In this document: piece after piece, positions 16,972 to 25,529 of the stretch
How positions within the stretch are numbered: position 1 is the first letter of the stretch
Layout: every line of letters begins with the position of its first letter
NCBI RefSeq assembly: GCF_014656075.1
Contig: NZ_BNBS01000003.1
Span: 102,756 to 166,755 of the forward strand
Reading direction: 5' to 3'
DNA from: Streptomyces hydrogenans
GTDB lineage: Bacteria > Actinomycetota > Actinomycetes > Streptomycetales > Streptomycetaceae
Length of the DNA: 64,000 nucleotides
Notes under the pieces: generated by a model
The model's input: only the letters and a program-made list of their open reading frames with translations
The model's database searches: none
What the model was told of the DNA's origin: nothing
Program-made: the position numbers and the translations under genes

Positions 16972-18701
16972 CGGCGTGCCTCCTGCGCGGGTACGGGGGC
17001 GGTGAACCGCTCCGGCAGGTGCAGCCGGGCGAGGGTGGCGGCGGTGCCGGCCGGGACGGTGCGCGGGGTGGCGAGCGAGACCAGCACCATCGTGAGGAAG
17101 CCGAGCGGCACCGACCAGACGGCGGGCCAGGCCATCAGGGTGTGCGGCCAGCCCGCCGGGGCGAGTCCCGCCCGGGTCGCCATGACGGCGGCCAGCGCGG
17201 AGCCGCCGCCGAGCAGGAGGCCGGCGGCCGCGCCGGGCGGGGTGAGCCGCCGCCACCAGATGCCGAGGACGAGCAGCGGGCAGAAGGAGGACGCGGAGAC
17301 GGCGAAGGCGAGCCCGACGGCGTCGGCCACCGGCACCTTCGAGGCGGCGACGCCGACCGCGAGCGGGACGGCGGTGGCGAGCGGCGTCGCCAGCCGGAAG
17401 TGCCGGACGGCGCGGGAGGGCAGCACGTCCTGGGCGAGGACGCCGGCGACGGACATGGTGAGCCCCGAGGCGGTGGAGAGGAAGGCGGCGAAGGCACCGC
17501 CCGCGAGGCAGGCCCCGAGGACGTCTCCGAGCGCGCCGCCGAGGATCCGGTCGGGCAGGACGAGCACGGCGGCGTCGGCGGAGCCGGTGAGGGCCAGCTC
17601 GGGGGCGTAGATCCGCCCGAGGGCGCCGTACAGCGCGGGCAGCAGGTAGAAGGCGCCGATCAGGCCGAGGACGACGAGGGTGGTGCGCCGGGCGGCCCGC
17701 CCGTGCGGGCTCGTGTAGAAGCGCACGGCGACGTGCGGCAGGCCCATCGTGCCGAGGAAGGTGGCGAGGATCAGTCCGTACGTGGCGTACAGCTGGTGCC
17801 CGTCCCGGCCGCCGGCCAGCGGCTGGGACCAGCCGAGGGGATCGGCCCCCTCCGCGCGCCGCTCGGGGACGGCGGTGCCTGGCGGGAGGGCGAGGACGGT
17901 GCCGCCGCCGACGTGGTGGGCGCCCGGGTCGAGGGTCACCGACCGCTCCTCGTACCGGACCGCGTCCACGGTCCCGGTGACGGTGAGGGTGAGCGGGGCG
18001 TCGAGCGCGATCCGTACGGTGTCGGCGACCCGGACCACGGTGTGCTCGCGCAGCACGGCGGGGGCGTCGAAGCGGGCCCGGGGCGCGCCGTCGCCGTACC
18101 AGGCGGCGACCAGGAAGAAGGCGGGGACCAGCAGCGCGGTGAGTTTCAGCCAGTACTGGAACGCCTGCACGAAGGTGATGCTGCGCATGCCGCCCGCGGC
18201 GACCGTGCAGGTCACGACGAGGGCGACGAGCAGCCCGCCCACCCAGTCGGGGGCGCCGGTGAGGATCTCCAGGGTCAGCCCGGCGCCCTGGAGCTGCGGC
18301 AGCAGATAGAGCCAGCCGATGCCGACGACGAAGAGGCTGGCGAGCCGGCGGACCCGCCGGGACTCCAGCCGGGCCTCGGCGAAGTCGGAGAGCGTGTACG
18401 CGCCGGAGCGGCGCAGCGGGGCGGCGACGAGGACCAGCAGCACCAGATAGCCGGCGGTGTAGCCGACCGGGTACCAGAGCATGGCCGGGCCCTGGACGAG
18501 GACGAGCCCGGCGATGCCGAGGAAGGAGGCGGCGGAGAGGTACTCGCCGCTGATCGCGGCGGCGTTGAGCCGGGGCCCGGCGGTCCGGGAGGCGACGTAG
18601 AAGTCGGAGGTGGTGCGGGAGACGCGCAGGCCGAGGGCGCCGATGAGGACGGTGGCGAGGACGACGGCGGTGACGGCGGCGACCGCGTAGGTCTGGTTCA
18701 T
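16968..18701 (-). CDS. cation/acetate-type sodium:solute symporter (ActP/MctP-like)
   Basis: 577 residues with about 13 hydrophobic segments. SSS-family signatures are present: DFYVASRTAGPRLNAAAISGEYLSAASFLG, MLWYPVGYTAGYLVLLVLVAAPLRRSGAYTLSDFAE and LATFLGTMGLPHVAVRFYT, then SADAAVLVLPDRILGG and AAFLSTASGLTMSVAG. Relatives transport acetate, propionate or pyruvate with sodium or protons. An extracellular-loop insertion of about 100 residues (TVRIALDAPLTLTVTG region) is larger than in E. coli ActP but common in actinobacteria. It is preceded by a DUF485 protein, the usual partner of ActP. Confidence 0.87.
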   Translation of the reverse strand: MNQTYAVAAVTAVVLATVLIGALGLRVSRTTSDFYVASRTAGPRLNAAAISGEYLSAASFLGIAGLVLVQGPAMLWYPVGYTAGYLVLLVLVAAPLRRSGAYTLSDFAEARLESRRVRRLASLFVVGIGWLYLLPQLQGAGLTLEILTGAPDWVGGLLVALVVTCTVAAGGMRSITFVQAFQYWLKLTALLVPAFFLVAAWYGDGAPRARFDAPAVLREHTVVRVADTVRIALDAPLTLTVTGTVDAVRYEERSVTLDPGAHHVGGGTVLALPPGTAVPERRAEGADPLGWSQPLAGGRDGHQLYATYGLILATFLGTMGLPHVAVRFYTSPHGRAARRTTLVVLGLIGAFYLLPALYGALGRIYAPELALTGSADAAVLVLPDRILGGALGDVLGACLAGGAFAAFLSTASGLTMSVAGVLAQDVLPSRAVRHFRLATPLATAVPLAVGVAASKVPVADAVGLAFAVSASSFCPLLVLGIWWRRLTPPGAAAGLLLGGGSALAAVMATRAGLAPAGWPHTLMAWPAVWSVPLGFLTMVLVSLATPRTVPAGTAATLARLHLPERFTAPVPAQEARR

Positions 18702-18722
18702 GCGGGGTGCTCCACCGGCTCC

Positions 18723-19106
18723 TCAGCGCTCGACGAGGCCGGTGAAGTCGCGCTCGTTGCGCTCGGCCCGGCGGACGTACCAGTGCGCGACCCCCCAGAC
18801 GACGGGGTAGACCCCGACGCCGAGCGTCGCCCACACCAGGGCCTCGGGGGCGGGCAGCGCGAGGAGCAGCGGGAGGGTGCCGACGAGCAGGGCGAGCGCG
18901 CCGAGCGCGGTGAGGGCGGCGCGGAGCTGGCTGCGCATCAGCGAGCGGACGTAGGTGTGGCCGAGGGTGGTCTGCTCGTCGATCTCGGACCGGGCGGGCG
19001 GGTGCGGCGCCCGGGGCCGCAGCCGCGGGGCCGCCCGGTCGCCGAGGGCGGAGGCGTGGGTGACGGTCTCGCGCCGCGGCCGGCGCGGCTGGGGGTGCTC
19101 CGGCAT
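18723..19106 (-). CDS. DUF485-type small membrane protein, symporter partner
   Basis: 127 residues from ATG (MPEHPQPRRPRRE). A long basic/Pro-rich cytoplasmic N-terminus is followed by two membrane helices, LTALGALALLVGTLPLLLALP and LVWATLGVGVYPVVWGVAHWYV, then RRAERNERDFTGLVER. The two-helix layout and gene order match DUF485 proteins encoded just before acetate symporters. Its stop is 21 bases before the symporter start. Confidence 0.75.
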   Translation of the reverse strand: MPEHPQPRRPRRETVTHASALGDRAAPRLRPRAPHPPARSEIDEQTTLGHTYVRSLMRSQLRAALTALGALALLVGTLPLLLALPAPEALVWATLGVGVYPVVWGVAHWYVRRAERNERDFTGLVER

Positions 19107-19182
19107 CGGCGTCGCTCTCTGACGGGCGGGTGGGCCCGTGGAGTGTAAGCGGACGGGACGGAATGCCGGTAGGGGTGTCCGG

Positions 19183-19935
19183 TCAGCCGCCGGCCCGGCG
19201 CATCAGCAGGTCACGGAGGTGGCGGGCGTGCCGGCGACTGACCGCGAGGTCGGTGGAGCCGACCCGCACGGAGGTGGCGCCGCCGTCGAGGCGGAGTTCG
19301 TCGACGCGGTCGAGGGCGACGAGGTGGCTGCGGTGGATGCGGACGAAGCCCCGGTCCGCCCAGCGCTCCTCCAGGGTGGAGAGCGGGATGCGGACGAGGT
19401 GGCTGCCCTGGTCGGTGTGGAGGCGGGCGTAGTCGCCGTGGGCCTCGACGTAGGCGATGTCGTCGACGGAGACGAAGCGGGTGACGCCGCCGAGCTCGAC
19501 GGGGATCTGCTCCGGTGCGGCGGCCGGGGCGGGCGCCGCACCGGCGTGGACCAGCTCGTGGACCCGGCGCACGGCCTCGGCCAGCCGCTCGCGCCGGACC
19601 GGCTTGAGCACGTAGTCGACGGCCTTGAGGTCGAACGCCTGGAGCGCGAAGCCCTCGTGGGCGGTGACGAAGACGACGAGCGGCGGGCGGGCGAAGCCGG
19701 CCAGCAGCCGGGCGACGTCGAGGCCGGTGAGGCCGGGCATGTGGATGTCGAGGAAGACGACGTCGACGGCCCCCTCGCCGTCGGGACCGGAGTCGAGCGC
19801 GCGCCCGATCCTGCGGAGCGCGGCGGTGGCGTCGCCCGCGCCCTCGGCGGTCCGCACCCGGGGGTCGGCGCGCAGCAGGTAGAGGAGTTCCCCGAGAGCG
19901 GGCTCCTCGTCGTCGACGGCCAGTACGCGCAGCAT
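19183..19935 (-). CDS. LytTR-family response regulator
   Basis: 250 residues. The receiver domain has the acidic pair VDDEE (D8, D9), phospho-acceptor D63 in VVFLDIHMPG, T in VFVTAHE and K in VDYVLKPV. An Ala/Pro linker leads to a LytTR DNA-binding domain (VSVDDIAYVEAHGDYARLHTDQG..VRIPLSTLEERWADRGFVRIHRSHLVAL). It is the first gene of a unit with the DUF485 protein, symporter and LytS-like kinase, and likely controls symporter expression in response to the kinase. Confidence 0.9.
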   Translation of the reverse strand: MLRVLAVDDEEPALGELLYLLRADPRVRTAEGAGDATAALRRIGRALDSGPDGEGAVDVVFLDIHMPGLTGLDVARLLAGFARPPLVVFVTAHEGFALQAFDLKAVDYVLKPVRRERLAEAVRRVHELVHAGAAPAPAAAPEQIPVELGGVTRFVSVDDIAYVEAHGDYARLHTDQGSHLVRIPLSTLEERWADRGFVRIHRSHLVALDRVDELRLDGGATSVRVGSTDLAVSRRHARHLRDLLMRRAGG

Positions 19936-19975
19936 GCGCGGGAGCCTACTTCAGGTGCGCGCGGTGCGGTCCCGG

Positions 19976-20227
19976 CTACTTGAGCAGCCGGGACATGCGG
20001 CGGTCGGCGAGGGGCTTCCCGCCGGTCTGGCAGGTGGGGCAGTACTGGAGGGAGGAGTCGGCGAAGCTGACCTCGCGGATGGTGTCCCCGCAGACGGGGC
20101 AGGGTTCGCCGGTGCGGCCGTGGACGCGCAGCCCGCTCTTCTTCTCGGCCTTGAGGCGACCGGCGGCCAGGCCGTGGGAGCGGTCGAGGAACTCGCGGAG
20201 CGCTTCCACCTCGGGCAGTTCGGGCAT
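19976..20227 (-). pseudogene. internally deleted Fpg/Nei-type DNA glycosylase
   Basis: 83 residues from ATG, about one third of the 260-290 expected. The first 15 residues (MPELPEVEALREFLD) are the catalytic N-terminus with P2 and E3. They run directly into the C-terminal part: RSHGLAAGRLKAEKKSGLRVHGRTG and the zinc finger C43-x2-C46-x16-C63-x2-C66, then GGKPLADRRMSRLLK. The middle, including the core beta-sandwich and helix-two-turn-helix, is missing in frame. Both ends look well preserved, so the deletion is either recent or the mini-protein is kept. It cannot excise bases without the missing lesion-binding core. Confidence 0.75.
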
Positions 20228-20308
20228 GCCCCCACCCTGCCGCACGGGGGCGGGGGTCGCGCGGCGGACCGGTGCGGTGGGGTCCGGTGGGTCGGTGCCG
20301 GTGGCGGT

Positions 20309-22393
20309 TCAGTCCGTGACCGCGAACTCGCACCACACGCACTTGCCGCCGCCCCGGGACTCGACGCCCCAGGTGTCGGAGAGCTGTTCGACGAGGAGGA
20401 GGCCTCGGCCGGAGACGCCGGCCTCGCCCGCCTCGCGGCGGCGGGGCAGGGCGCTGGAGCGGTCCTCGACCTCGACCCTGAGCCGCCGCTCGGGGCCCGG
20501 CAGGACCCTCAGGGTGACGATGGCGCCGCCGTCGGTGTGCATCAGCGCGTTGGTCATCAGCTCGTCGGCGACGAGCTCGATCTCGTCGGCGCGGGAGGCG
20601 GCGCCCCAGGCGCGGACGGCGGCCCGGATCATGTGGCGGGCGGCGCTGAGGGCCTCGGGGTCGCTCTGGGCGACGTGCTGGCGGAAGCGGCCGCCGGTGG
20701 GGGCGTACGCGCCGAGGCGGCGCAGCAGCAGGATGGCGACGTCGTCCTCGCCGCCCCGGTCGGCGACGACGTCGCAGAGCAGGTCGGCGAGCCGCTGGAG
20801 GTCGGAGGGGCCGCGCCGGACGAGGGAGGAGAGCCACTCCAGGCCCTCGTCGAGGTCGGCGCCGGGCTTCTCGACGAGCCCGTCGGTGTAGAGCATCAGG
20901 GTCTGGCCGGAGTCGAGCTCCAGGGTGGTGACGGGGTAGTCGAGCCGGCCGAACTCGGCGGAGAGGCCGAGCGGGAGCCCGCCCTCGACGGCGACCCGGC
21001 GGCAGCTGCCGTCGGCCTCCCGGACGAGCGGGTCGACGTGCCCGGCGCGGACGACCTGGATCACGCCGGTGGCGGGGTCGGCCTCGGCGTAGGTGCAGGT
21101 GGCGAAGCGTTCGGTGTCGAGTTCGTGGAGGAAGACGGAGGCCCGGGCCATGACGGTGGCGGGGGTGTGGCCCTCGGCGGCGTAGGCGCGCAGCACGATC
21201 CGCAGCTGGCCCATGACGGCGGCGGCGTGGGTGTCGTGGCCCTGGACGTCGCCGATGACGGCGCCGACCCGGCCGCCGGGGAGCGGGATCACGTCGTACC
21301 AGTCTCCGCCGATGTCCCGGCCGAGGCGGGCGGAGCGGTAGCGGACGGCTATCTGGGTGCCCGGCACGTCGGGGATCCGGCGGGGCAGCATCGCCTGCTG
21401 GAGCCCTTCGGCGAGGTCGTGCTCCTGCTCGTACAGCATGGCCCGCTGGAGGCTCTGGGCGATGCTGCTGCTGAGCGCGACGAGGAGCGTCCGCTCGTCC
21501 TCGCTGAAGCCGGTGCGGTCGCTGTAGAGCAGGCCGAGGGCGCCGATGGGGCGGGCCTGGGCGATGAGCGGGAGGTAGGCGGCGGCGGTGATGCCGAGGC
21601 CGCTGATGTGCGGCCACAGGACGGGGAAGGAGGCGGCGAAGTCCTCGGCGGTGTCGATGAAGCGGGGCCGCAGGGTGCGGATCACCTCGCTCATCGGGTA
21701 CGGCTCGTCCACCCGGGTGAAGCGGGTGCCCGGGACGAAGGCGCCGTCGGGTCCCTCGGCGACGAGGTGGATGCGGCCGGCCTCCAGCAGGCCCATGACG
21801 AGGCTGGCGGCGCCGAAGTGCTCCAGGGCGTGCGAGTCGTTGAGGAGGTCGATGACGTCCTGGACGGTGCGGGCGTAGGCGAGGGCCGCGGTGGTGCCCT
21901 CGACGACCCCGGCGCGCTGTCTGCGGCCCTCGTCGAGGCCGAGGCGGGCGGCGGACTCGGTGAGTTCGTGGGTGGCGTCGCGGATGACGCCGACGATCCG
22001 GACGGGGCGGCCGTCCGGATCCCGGTAGACGAGGCCCTGGGTGTGGGTCCACTGCTGGGAGCCGTCGCGGCGGCGGATGCGGAAGTACGCCCCGTACTGG
22101 TCGCTGCCGTCCTTGAGGGCCTGGGCGACGAGGGTGTCCAGCTGGCGGCCCTCGTCGGGCAGGACGCGGCTGCCGAGCGTCTCGGGGTTCCCGTCGTACT
22201 CGTCGGGCTCGAAGTCGAAGACGTCGAGGGCGGCCTCGTCCATCACCATGACGCCGGTGGCGAGGTCCCAGTCGAAGCCGCCCATGCGGAAGGCGGCGCC
22301 GAACGCGCTGAGGATCGGCGCGGCCGCGCCGCTCCCGACCCGTGCCGTGTCCGGCCGGCCCGCCGTGTCCGCTCCCCCGCTGCCCGCGCTCAT
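20309..22393 (-). CDS. PAS-GAF-PP2C (SpoIIE) phosphatase with C-terminal kinase-like ATPase domain
   Basis: 694 residues from ATG. Order: PAS domain (MGGFDWDLATGVMVMDEAALDVF ... VGVIRDATHE, about 30-150), GAF domain (TVQDVIDLLNDSHALEHFGAAS ... IGALGLLYSDRTGFSEDER, about 175-325), PP2C/SpoIIE phosphatase with GGDWYDVIPLPGGRVGAVIGDVQGHD and LMLYTDGLVEKPG (about 345-560), and an HATPase_c anti-sigma-like domain (ADEIELVADELMTNALMHTDGG..SGRGLLLVEQLSDTWGV). Such Streptomyces proteins act in partner-switching control of sigma factors. No partner anti-sigma antagonist is adjacent. It is soluble. Confidence 0.9.
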   Translation of the reverse strand: MSAGSGGADTAGRPDTARVGSGAAAPILSAFGAAFRMGGFDWDLATGVMVMDEAALDVFDFEPDEYDGNPETLGSRVLPDEGRQLDTLVAQALKDGSDQYGAYFRIRRRDGSQQWTHTQGLVYRDPDGRPVRIVGVIRDATHELTESAARLGLDEGRRQRAGVVEGTTAALAYARTVQDVIDLLNDSHALEHFGAASLVMGLLEAGRIHLVAEGPDGAFVPGTRFTRVDEPYPMSEVIRTLRPRFIDTAEDFAASFPVLWPHISGLGITAAAYLPLIAQARPIGALGLLYSDRTGFSEDERTLLVALSSSIAQSLQRAMLYEQEHDLAEGLQQAMLPRRIPDVPGTQIAVRYRSARLGRDIGGDWYDVIPLPGGRVGAVIGDVQGHDTHAAAVMGQLRIVLRAYAAEGHTPATVMARASVFLHELDTERFATCTYAEADPATGVIQVVRAGHVDPLVREADGSCRRVAVEGGLPLGLSAEFGRLDYPVTTLELDSGQTLMLYTDGLVEKPGADLDEGLEWLSSLVRRGPSDLQRLADLLCDVVADRGGEDDVAILLLRRLGAYAPTGGRFRQHVAQSDPEALSAARHMIRAAVRAWGAASRADEIELVADELMTNALMHTDGGAIVTLRVLPGPERRLRVEVEDRSSALPRRREAGEAGVSGRGLLLVEQLSDTWGVESRGGGKCVWCEFAVTD

Positions 22394-22440
22394 GGGGCCA
22401 CGCTAGGGCCGGCGGGGTCCTCGCGCACCACGAAGATCTT

Positions 22441-23742
22441 TCAGCCGGCGAACGTGTCGGGCTGGGTGGGCCCGGGTTCGACGGGGAGCAGGTCCTCGGG
22501 GAGCGGATAGCCGCCGTCCGGGTCCGCGCGGGGGTCGGCGTACGGGTCGGTGTACGGATCCGCCGGCGGTTCGGCGTACGGGTCGACGGGGGCGTCCGGG
22601 TCGGGGTACGGCTCCGAGGGCGCGTCCGGAGCGGTCGGGGTGTCCGGGGTGGTGGGGGTGTCCGGGGCGGTCGGGGTGTCGGGCGCGTCCGGGGTCGTCG
22701 GGGTGTCCGGGACGGCGGGGGTGTCGGGCGCCGCGGGGGTCTTCGGCTCCACCGGGGCGTCGGGGGTCCGCGGGCCGGCGGGGCGCTCCGTCGGGGGCCG
22801 CGGGGTGCCGGGGTCGTCGGGGTCCTCGGTGCCGGTGTCCGGGGTGACGGGGTCGCTCAGGGCGCAGGTGTCGGGGTCGCAGTCGGGGACGGTGTCGGGC
22901 TTGCGGTCCTCGTCGCCGTCGCTGCCCGCCTTGCGCTCGATCCAGCTGTCGTCGGAGACGTTCACGATGACCAGGCTGGTGACGACGGCGGTGGTGGGCT
23001 TCACGATGATGACCCGGTCGGGGTCGAAGCCGGTCCAGGGGTCGCCGTGGTGGACGGCCCCGGAGACGCTGACGGGCGTGCGCAGCGGGTTGCCGCAGGC
23101 GCAGCGCACGCGGGGCGCCCCGTAGGGGTCGACGAGGACGGCGGTGCCGGCCTGGAGGACGGACTGGAAGGCGGAGGCCCGGCCGTCCCGGAAGCCGTGG
23201 TTGGTGACGCGGGTGTCGGCGCGGAGCACGACGGGCGTGAGCTCGCGCAGCCAGTCGGCGACGCCGCCCTCGGGGATGCCGGCGGCCTCGGCGAAGGCGC
23301 GGAGCTTGGCGGGTTCGGCGGCGAGGTAGGCGACCTGCTGCTCGACGTCGCAGCTGCCCTCGGCGCGGGTGCCGCCGTAGAGGCCCGGGGTGGAGCCGGT
23401 GACCTCGCGGATGCCGGGGGCGCTGACGGGCTCGGCCCCGGGGTCGGCGTCCTGGAGGGCGCGCAGTCCGGCGCCGCGGGCGGTGGAGGCGGTGAAGGGG
23501 TCGGGGCCCTGGGCGGCGACCGGCTGGAGGTGCACCTCGTGGGCGGCTCCGAGGGCGGCCCGGCCGCCCGCGCCGCCGGATTCGCCGGAGGAGCACCCGG
23601 CGAGGAGCAGGGCGGCGCCGAGGGTCGCGGCGAGGACGGCGCGGCCCTGGCTGCGGGCGGCTCCGGGGACGGGGCGGACGGCGGCGGGGTTGCTCCGCGT
23701 CCGGCGCTGCGTGGGGCGCACGTTGCTTCTCCCGGTCGTCAC
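22441..23742 (-). CDS. DUF6777-type lipoprotein with Pro/Asp/Thr repeat tail
   Basis: 433 residues from GTG at 23742, chosen because AGGAGGAA lies nine bases upstream. The lipobox is LLLAGC near residue 45. The conserved part has GTRAEGSCDVEQQVAYL, LTPVVLRADTRVTNHGFRDGR, FQSVLQAGTAVLVDPYG and VRCACGNPL. The last about 160 residues are low complexity, with repeats of the DTPTTPD and DPYADP kind that probably form an extended spacer. The protein should sit outside the membrane. Function unknown. The promoter region is shared with the divergent YndJ operon. Confidence 0.8.
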   Translation of the reverse strand: MTTGRSNVRPTQRRTRSNPAAVRPVPGAARSQGRAVLAATLGAALLLAGCSSGESGGAGGRAALGAAHEVHLQPVAAQGPDPFTASTARGAGLRALQDADPGAEPVSAPGIREVTGSTPGLYGGTRAEGSCDVEQQVAYLAAEPAKLRAFAEAAGIPEGGVADWLRELTPVVLRADTRVTNHGFRDGRASAFQSVLQAGTAVLVDPYGAPRVRCACGNPLRTPVSVSGAVHHGDPWTGFDPDRVIIVKPTTAVVTSLVIVNVSDDSWIERKAGSDGDEDRKPDTVPDCDPDTCALSDPVTPDTGTEDPDDPGTPRPPTERPAGPRTPDAPVEPKTPAAPDTPAVPDTPTTPDAPDTPTAPDTPTTPDTPTAPDAPSEPYPDPDAPVDPYAEPPADPYTDPYADPRADPDGGYPLPEDLLPVEPGPTQPDTFAG

Positions 23743-23996
23743 GGATGGGTTCCTCCTGTTCTGTCGCAGCCGGTGACGGGCCGCAAGCGGAGCGCGTCCG
23801 ACCGGGCGGGGAACGCGATCTCGACCTCCCCCTCCCCGGACCCCGTCTCGGTCCGAGGCGGGGCCTCCGTCTCGGCTCGGGCCGGGGGGCGACACCACGG
23901 CTCACACGCGGTCGCCGCGTCCGCCCGGCCCGGCGGAGTCGTCTCCACCCGACCTCGGGCCACCCCCTCGACCGACAGGCGTCACCGCCCCAGGAC

Positions 23997-24010
23997 TTGA
24001 ACGCGTTCAA
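23997..24010. promoter_or_regulatory. TetR-type operator, copy 1
   Basis: Perfect 14-base palindrome TTGAACGCGTTCAA. A second identical copy lies at 24040-24053, with centres 43 bp apart (about four helical turns). Such paired sites upstream of an operon are typical for TetR-family repressors. No tetR gene lies next to it in the window. Confidence 0.75.
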
Positions 24011-24039
24011 CGGAGGCCCTACGCTCGAACCCGTCACCG

Positions 24040-24053
24040 TTGAACGCGTTCAA
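24040..24053. promoter_or_regulatory. TetR-type operator, copy 2
   Basis: Second copy of TTGAACGCGTTCAA, ending 18 bases before the YndJ ATG at 24072. Repressor binding here would block initiation or ribosome access for the three-gene operon. The rest of the divergent gap 23743-24071 holds no other clear signal. Confidence 0.75.
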
Positions 24054-24071
24054 GTCGGGGGGTTGGATGCC

Positions 24072-24968
24072 ATGACCACGCTGTCGGCCTTCGTGGTCCC
24101 GGTCGTGACGGTCGGGATGCTCTGGGTCGTGCCGACCGGGCTCGGTCTCGTCGAGGGGCCCCGGCCGCCGGGCTGGGACCGGCTGCGGCGGGCCTGGCCG
24201 CTGCTGGCGCTGCCCGGGGCGGTCTCGCTCTGGCTCCCCCGCTCCGGCACGGCGACCGCGCTCGCGGCCTGCTACGCGCTCGCCACCCTGGCGCTCGCCC
24301 TCCAGGCCCCGGCCCGGCTCACCCTCACCCGCTCGCTGCGGCCCGGCGAGATCGCCGTCCTCACGGCCCTCGTCTCGCCGTCCGTCGCGGGGCTCGCGCT
24401 GGTCGCCGAGCGGGCCTCGTACCCGCTCTTCGGCTTCGAGCTCGACCTGCTCGCGCTGACCGTGCCGCACTTCCACTTCGCGGGCTTCGCCGCCGCCCTG
24501 GTCGCCGGGCTGCTCTGCCGGGCCCCGGCCGAGGGGCCGCTGGCCAGGACCGCCGCGCTCAGCGTGCCCGCCGGAACCCTGCTGGTGCTGGCCGGCTACT
24601 TCGTCGACGACTGGGCCGAGCTGGCGGGCGCGGTCGTCCTGACCGCCGGGATGGCGGCCGTCTCGGTGCTGACCCTGCGCGAGCGGCGCGGCCTCGCCGC
24701 CGACCCGGCGACCCGGGCCCTGCTCGGCGTCTCGGCGCTGGTCCTGGCCGTCACCATGGCGCTCGCGCTCTGGTGGGCGGCGGGAGAGGCGACCGGCCTC
24801 CCGCACCCCACGCTGACCTGGATGGCCGCGACCCACGGCCTCGGCAACGCGCTCGGCTTCGCCGTCTGCGCCCTGCTCGCCCACCGCCGGCTCCGCACGA
24901 AGCGCACCGCGGCCGCCGCGCCCGCCCCTCACCCCGCCCCCCTCCCGCGAACGGAGCTCCCGGCATGA
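24072..24968 (+). CDS. YndJ-like integral membrane protein
   Basis: 298 residues from ATG (MTTLSAFVVPVV); TTG at 24063 is an alternative start with a G-rich site before it. About eight hydrophobic helices are visible, with FELDLLALTVPHFHFAGFAAALVAG and LPHPTLTWMAATHGLGNALGFAVCALLAHR. The conserved HFHFAGF and HGLGNALGF motifs match YndJ-family transporter-like proteins. Function unknown. It is first in the TetR-controlled unit, and its stop overlaps the DUF1990 start as ATGA. Confidence 0.75.
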   Translation: MTTLSAFVVPVVTVGMLWVVPTGLGLVEGPRPPGWDRLRRAWPLLALPGAVSLWLPRSGTATALAACYALATLALALQAPARLTLTRSLRPGEIAVLTALVSPSVAGLALVAERASYPLFGFELDLLALTVPHFHFAGFAAALVAGLLCRAPAEGPLARTAALSVPAGTLLVLAGYFVDDWAELAGAVVLTAGMAAVSVLTLRERRGLAADPATRALLGVSALVLAVTMALALWWAAGEATGLPHPTLTWMAATHGLGNALGFAVCALLAHRRLRTKRTAAAAPAPHPAPLPRTELPA

Positions 24969-25507
24969 CCCGCATCCTCGGCGACCTCGCCCCGCGCCGT
25001 ACCCTCACCTACCGCGAGACCGGCGCAACCCGCACCCCCGACGTCCTCCCCGCCGGCTACCACCACCTGCGCCACAGCACGCCCGTCGGCCACGGTCCCG
25101 CCGACTTCCGGACCGCCGCCGAGGCCGTCACCACCTGGCGGATGCACCGCGCCACCGGCGCCCGCGTCCGCTCCACGGCCGGGCGCGCGGCCCCGGGCGT
25201 CACCCTGGAGGTCGGGCTCGGCGTCGGCCCGCTCGCCTACGGCGTGCCCTGCCGGGTGATCTGGGTCCCCGAGGAGGAGCACCGGGGCGGCTTCGCGTAC
25301 GGCACCCTCACCGGGCACCCGGAGTCCGGCGAGGAGTCCTTCCTCGTGGAGCTGGAGCCCGACGGCACGGTCCGCTTCACGGTGACCGCCTTCAGCCGCC
25401 CCGCCGCCTGGTACACCCGGCTCGCCGGGCCGGTCGTCCCCCGCCTACAGCTCGCCTACGCCCGCGCGCTCGGCCGCGTCCTGACCCGCCTCGTCGCCGA
25501 GGGCTGA
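24965..25507 (+). CDS. DUF1990 family protein
   Basis: 180 residues from ATG overlapping the YndJ stop. Conserved elements are LPAGYHHLRHSTPVGHGPADFRTAAEAVTTWRMHRATG, CRVIWVPEEEHRGGFAYGTLTGHPESGEESFLVEL and VTAFSRPAAWYTRLAGPVVPRLQ. This is a START/Bet v1-like cytoplasmic fold of unknown ligand. Co-occurrence with YndJ in one operon is common in actinobacteria and suggests a shared lipid- or membrane-related job, which is inference. Confidence 0.85.
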   Translation: MTRILGDLAPRRTLTYRETGATRTPDVLPAGYHHLRHSTPVGHGPADFRTAAEAVTTWRMHRATGARVRSTAGRAAPGVTLEVGLGVGPLAYGVPCRVIWVPEEEHRGGFAYGTLTGHPESGEESFLVELEPDGTVRFTVTAFSRPAAWYTRLAGPVVPRLQLAYARALGRVLTRLVAEG

Positions 25508-25529
25508 ACCCGGGCCGATACTGGAGGCG

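Noticed and set aside
17019..19148. Plus-strand frame of 709 codons opposite the symporter genes
   Set aside because: Low-complexity Gly/Glu/Arg/Asp shadow. The minus strand has continuous membrane-protein homology.
19934..22510. Plus-strand frame of 858 codons opposite the SpoIIE-type phosphatase
   Set aside because: Antisense artefact of GC-biased third positions; the minus strand shows PAS, GAF, PP2C and HATPase motifs in order.
22540..22760. Repeated ggtgtccggg-type sequence that might be an intergenic repeat
   Set aside because: It codes for the DTPTTPD-type low-complexity tail of the DUF6777 lipoprotein.
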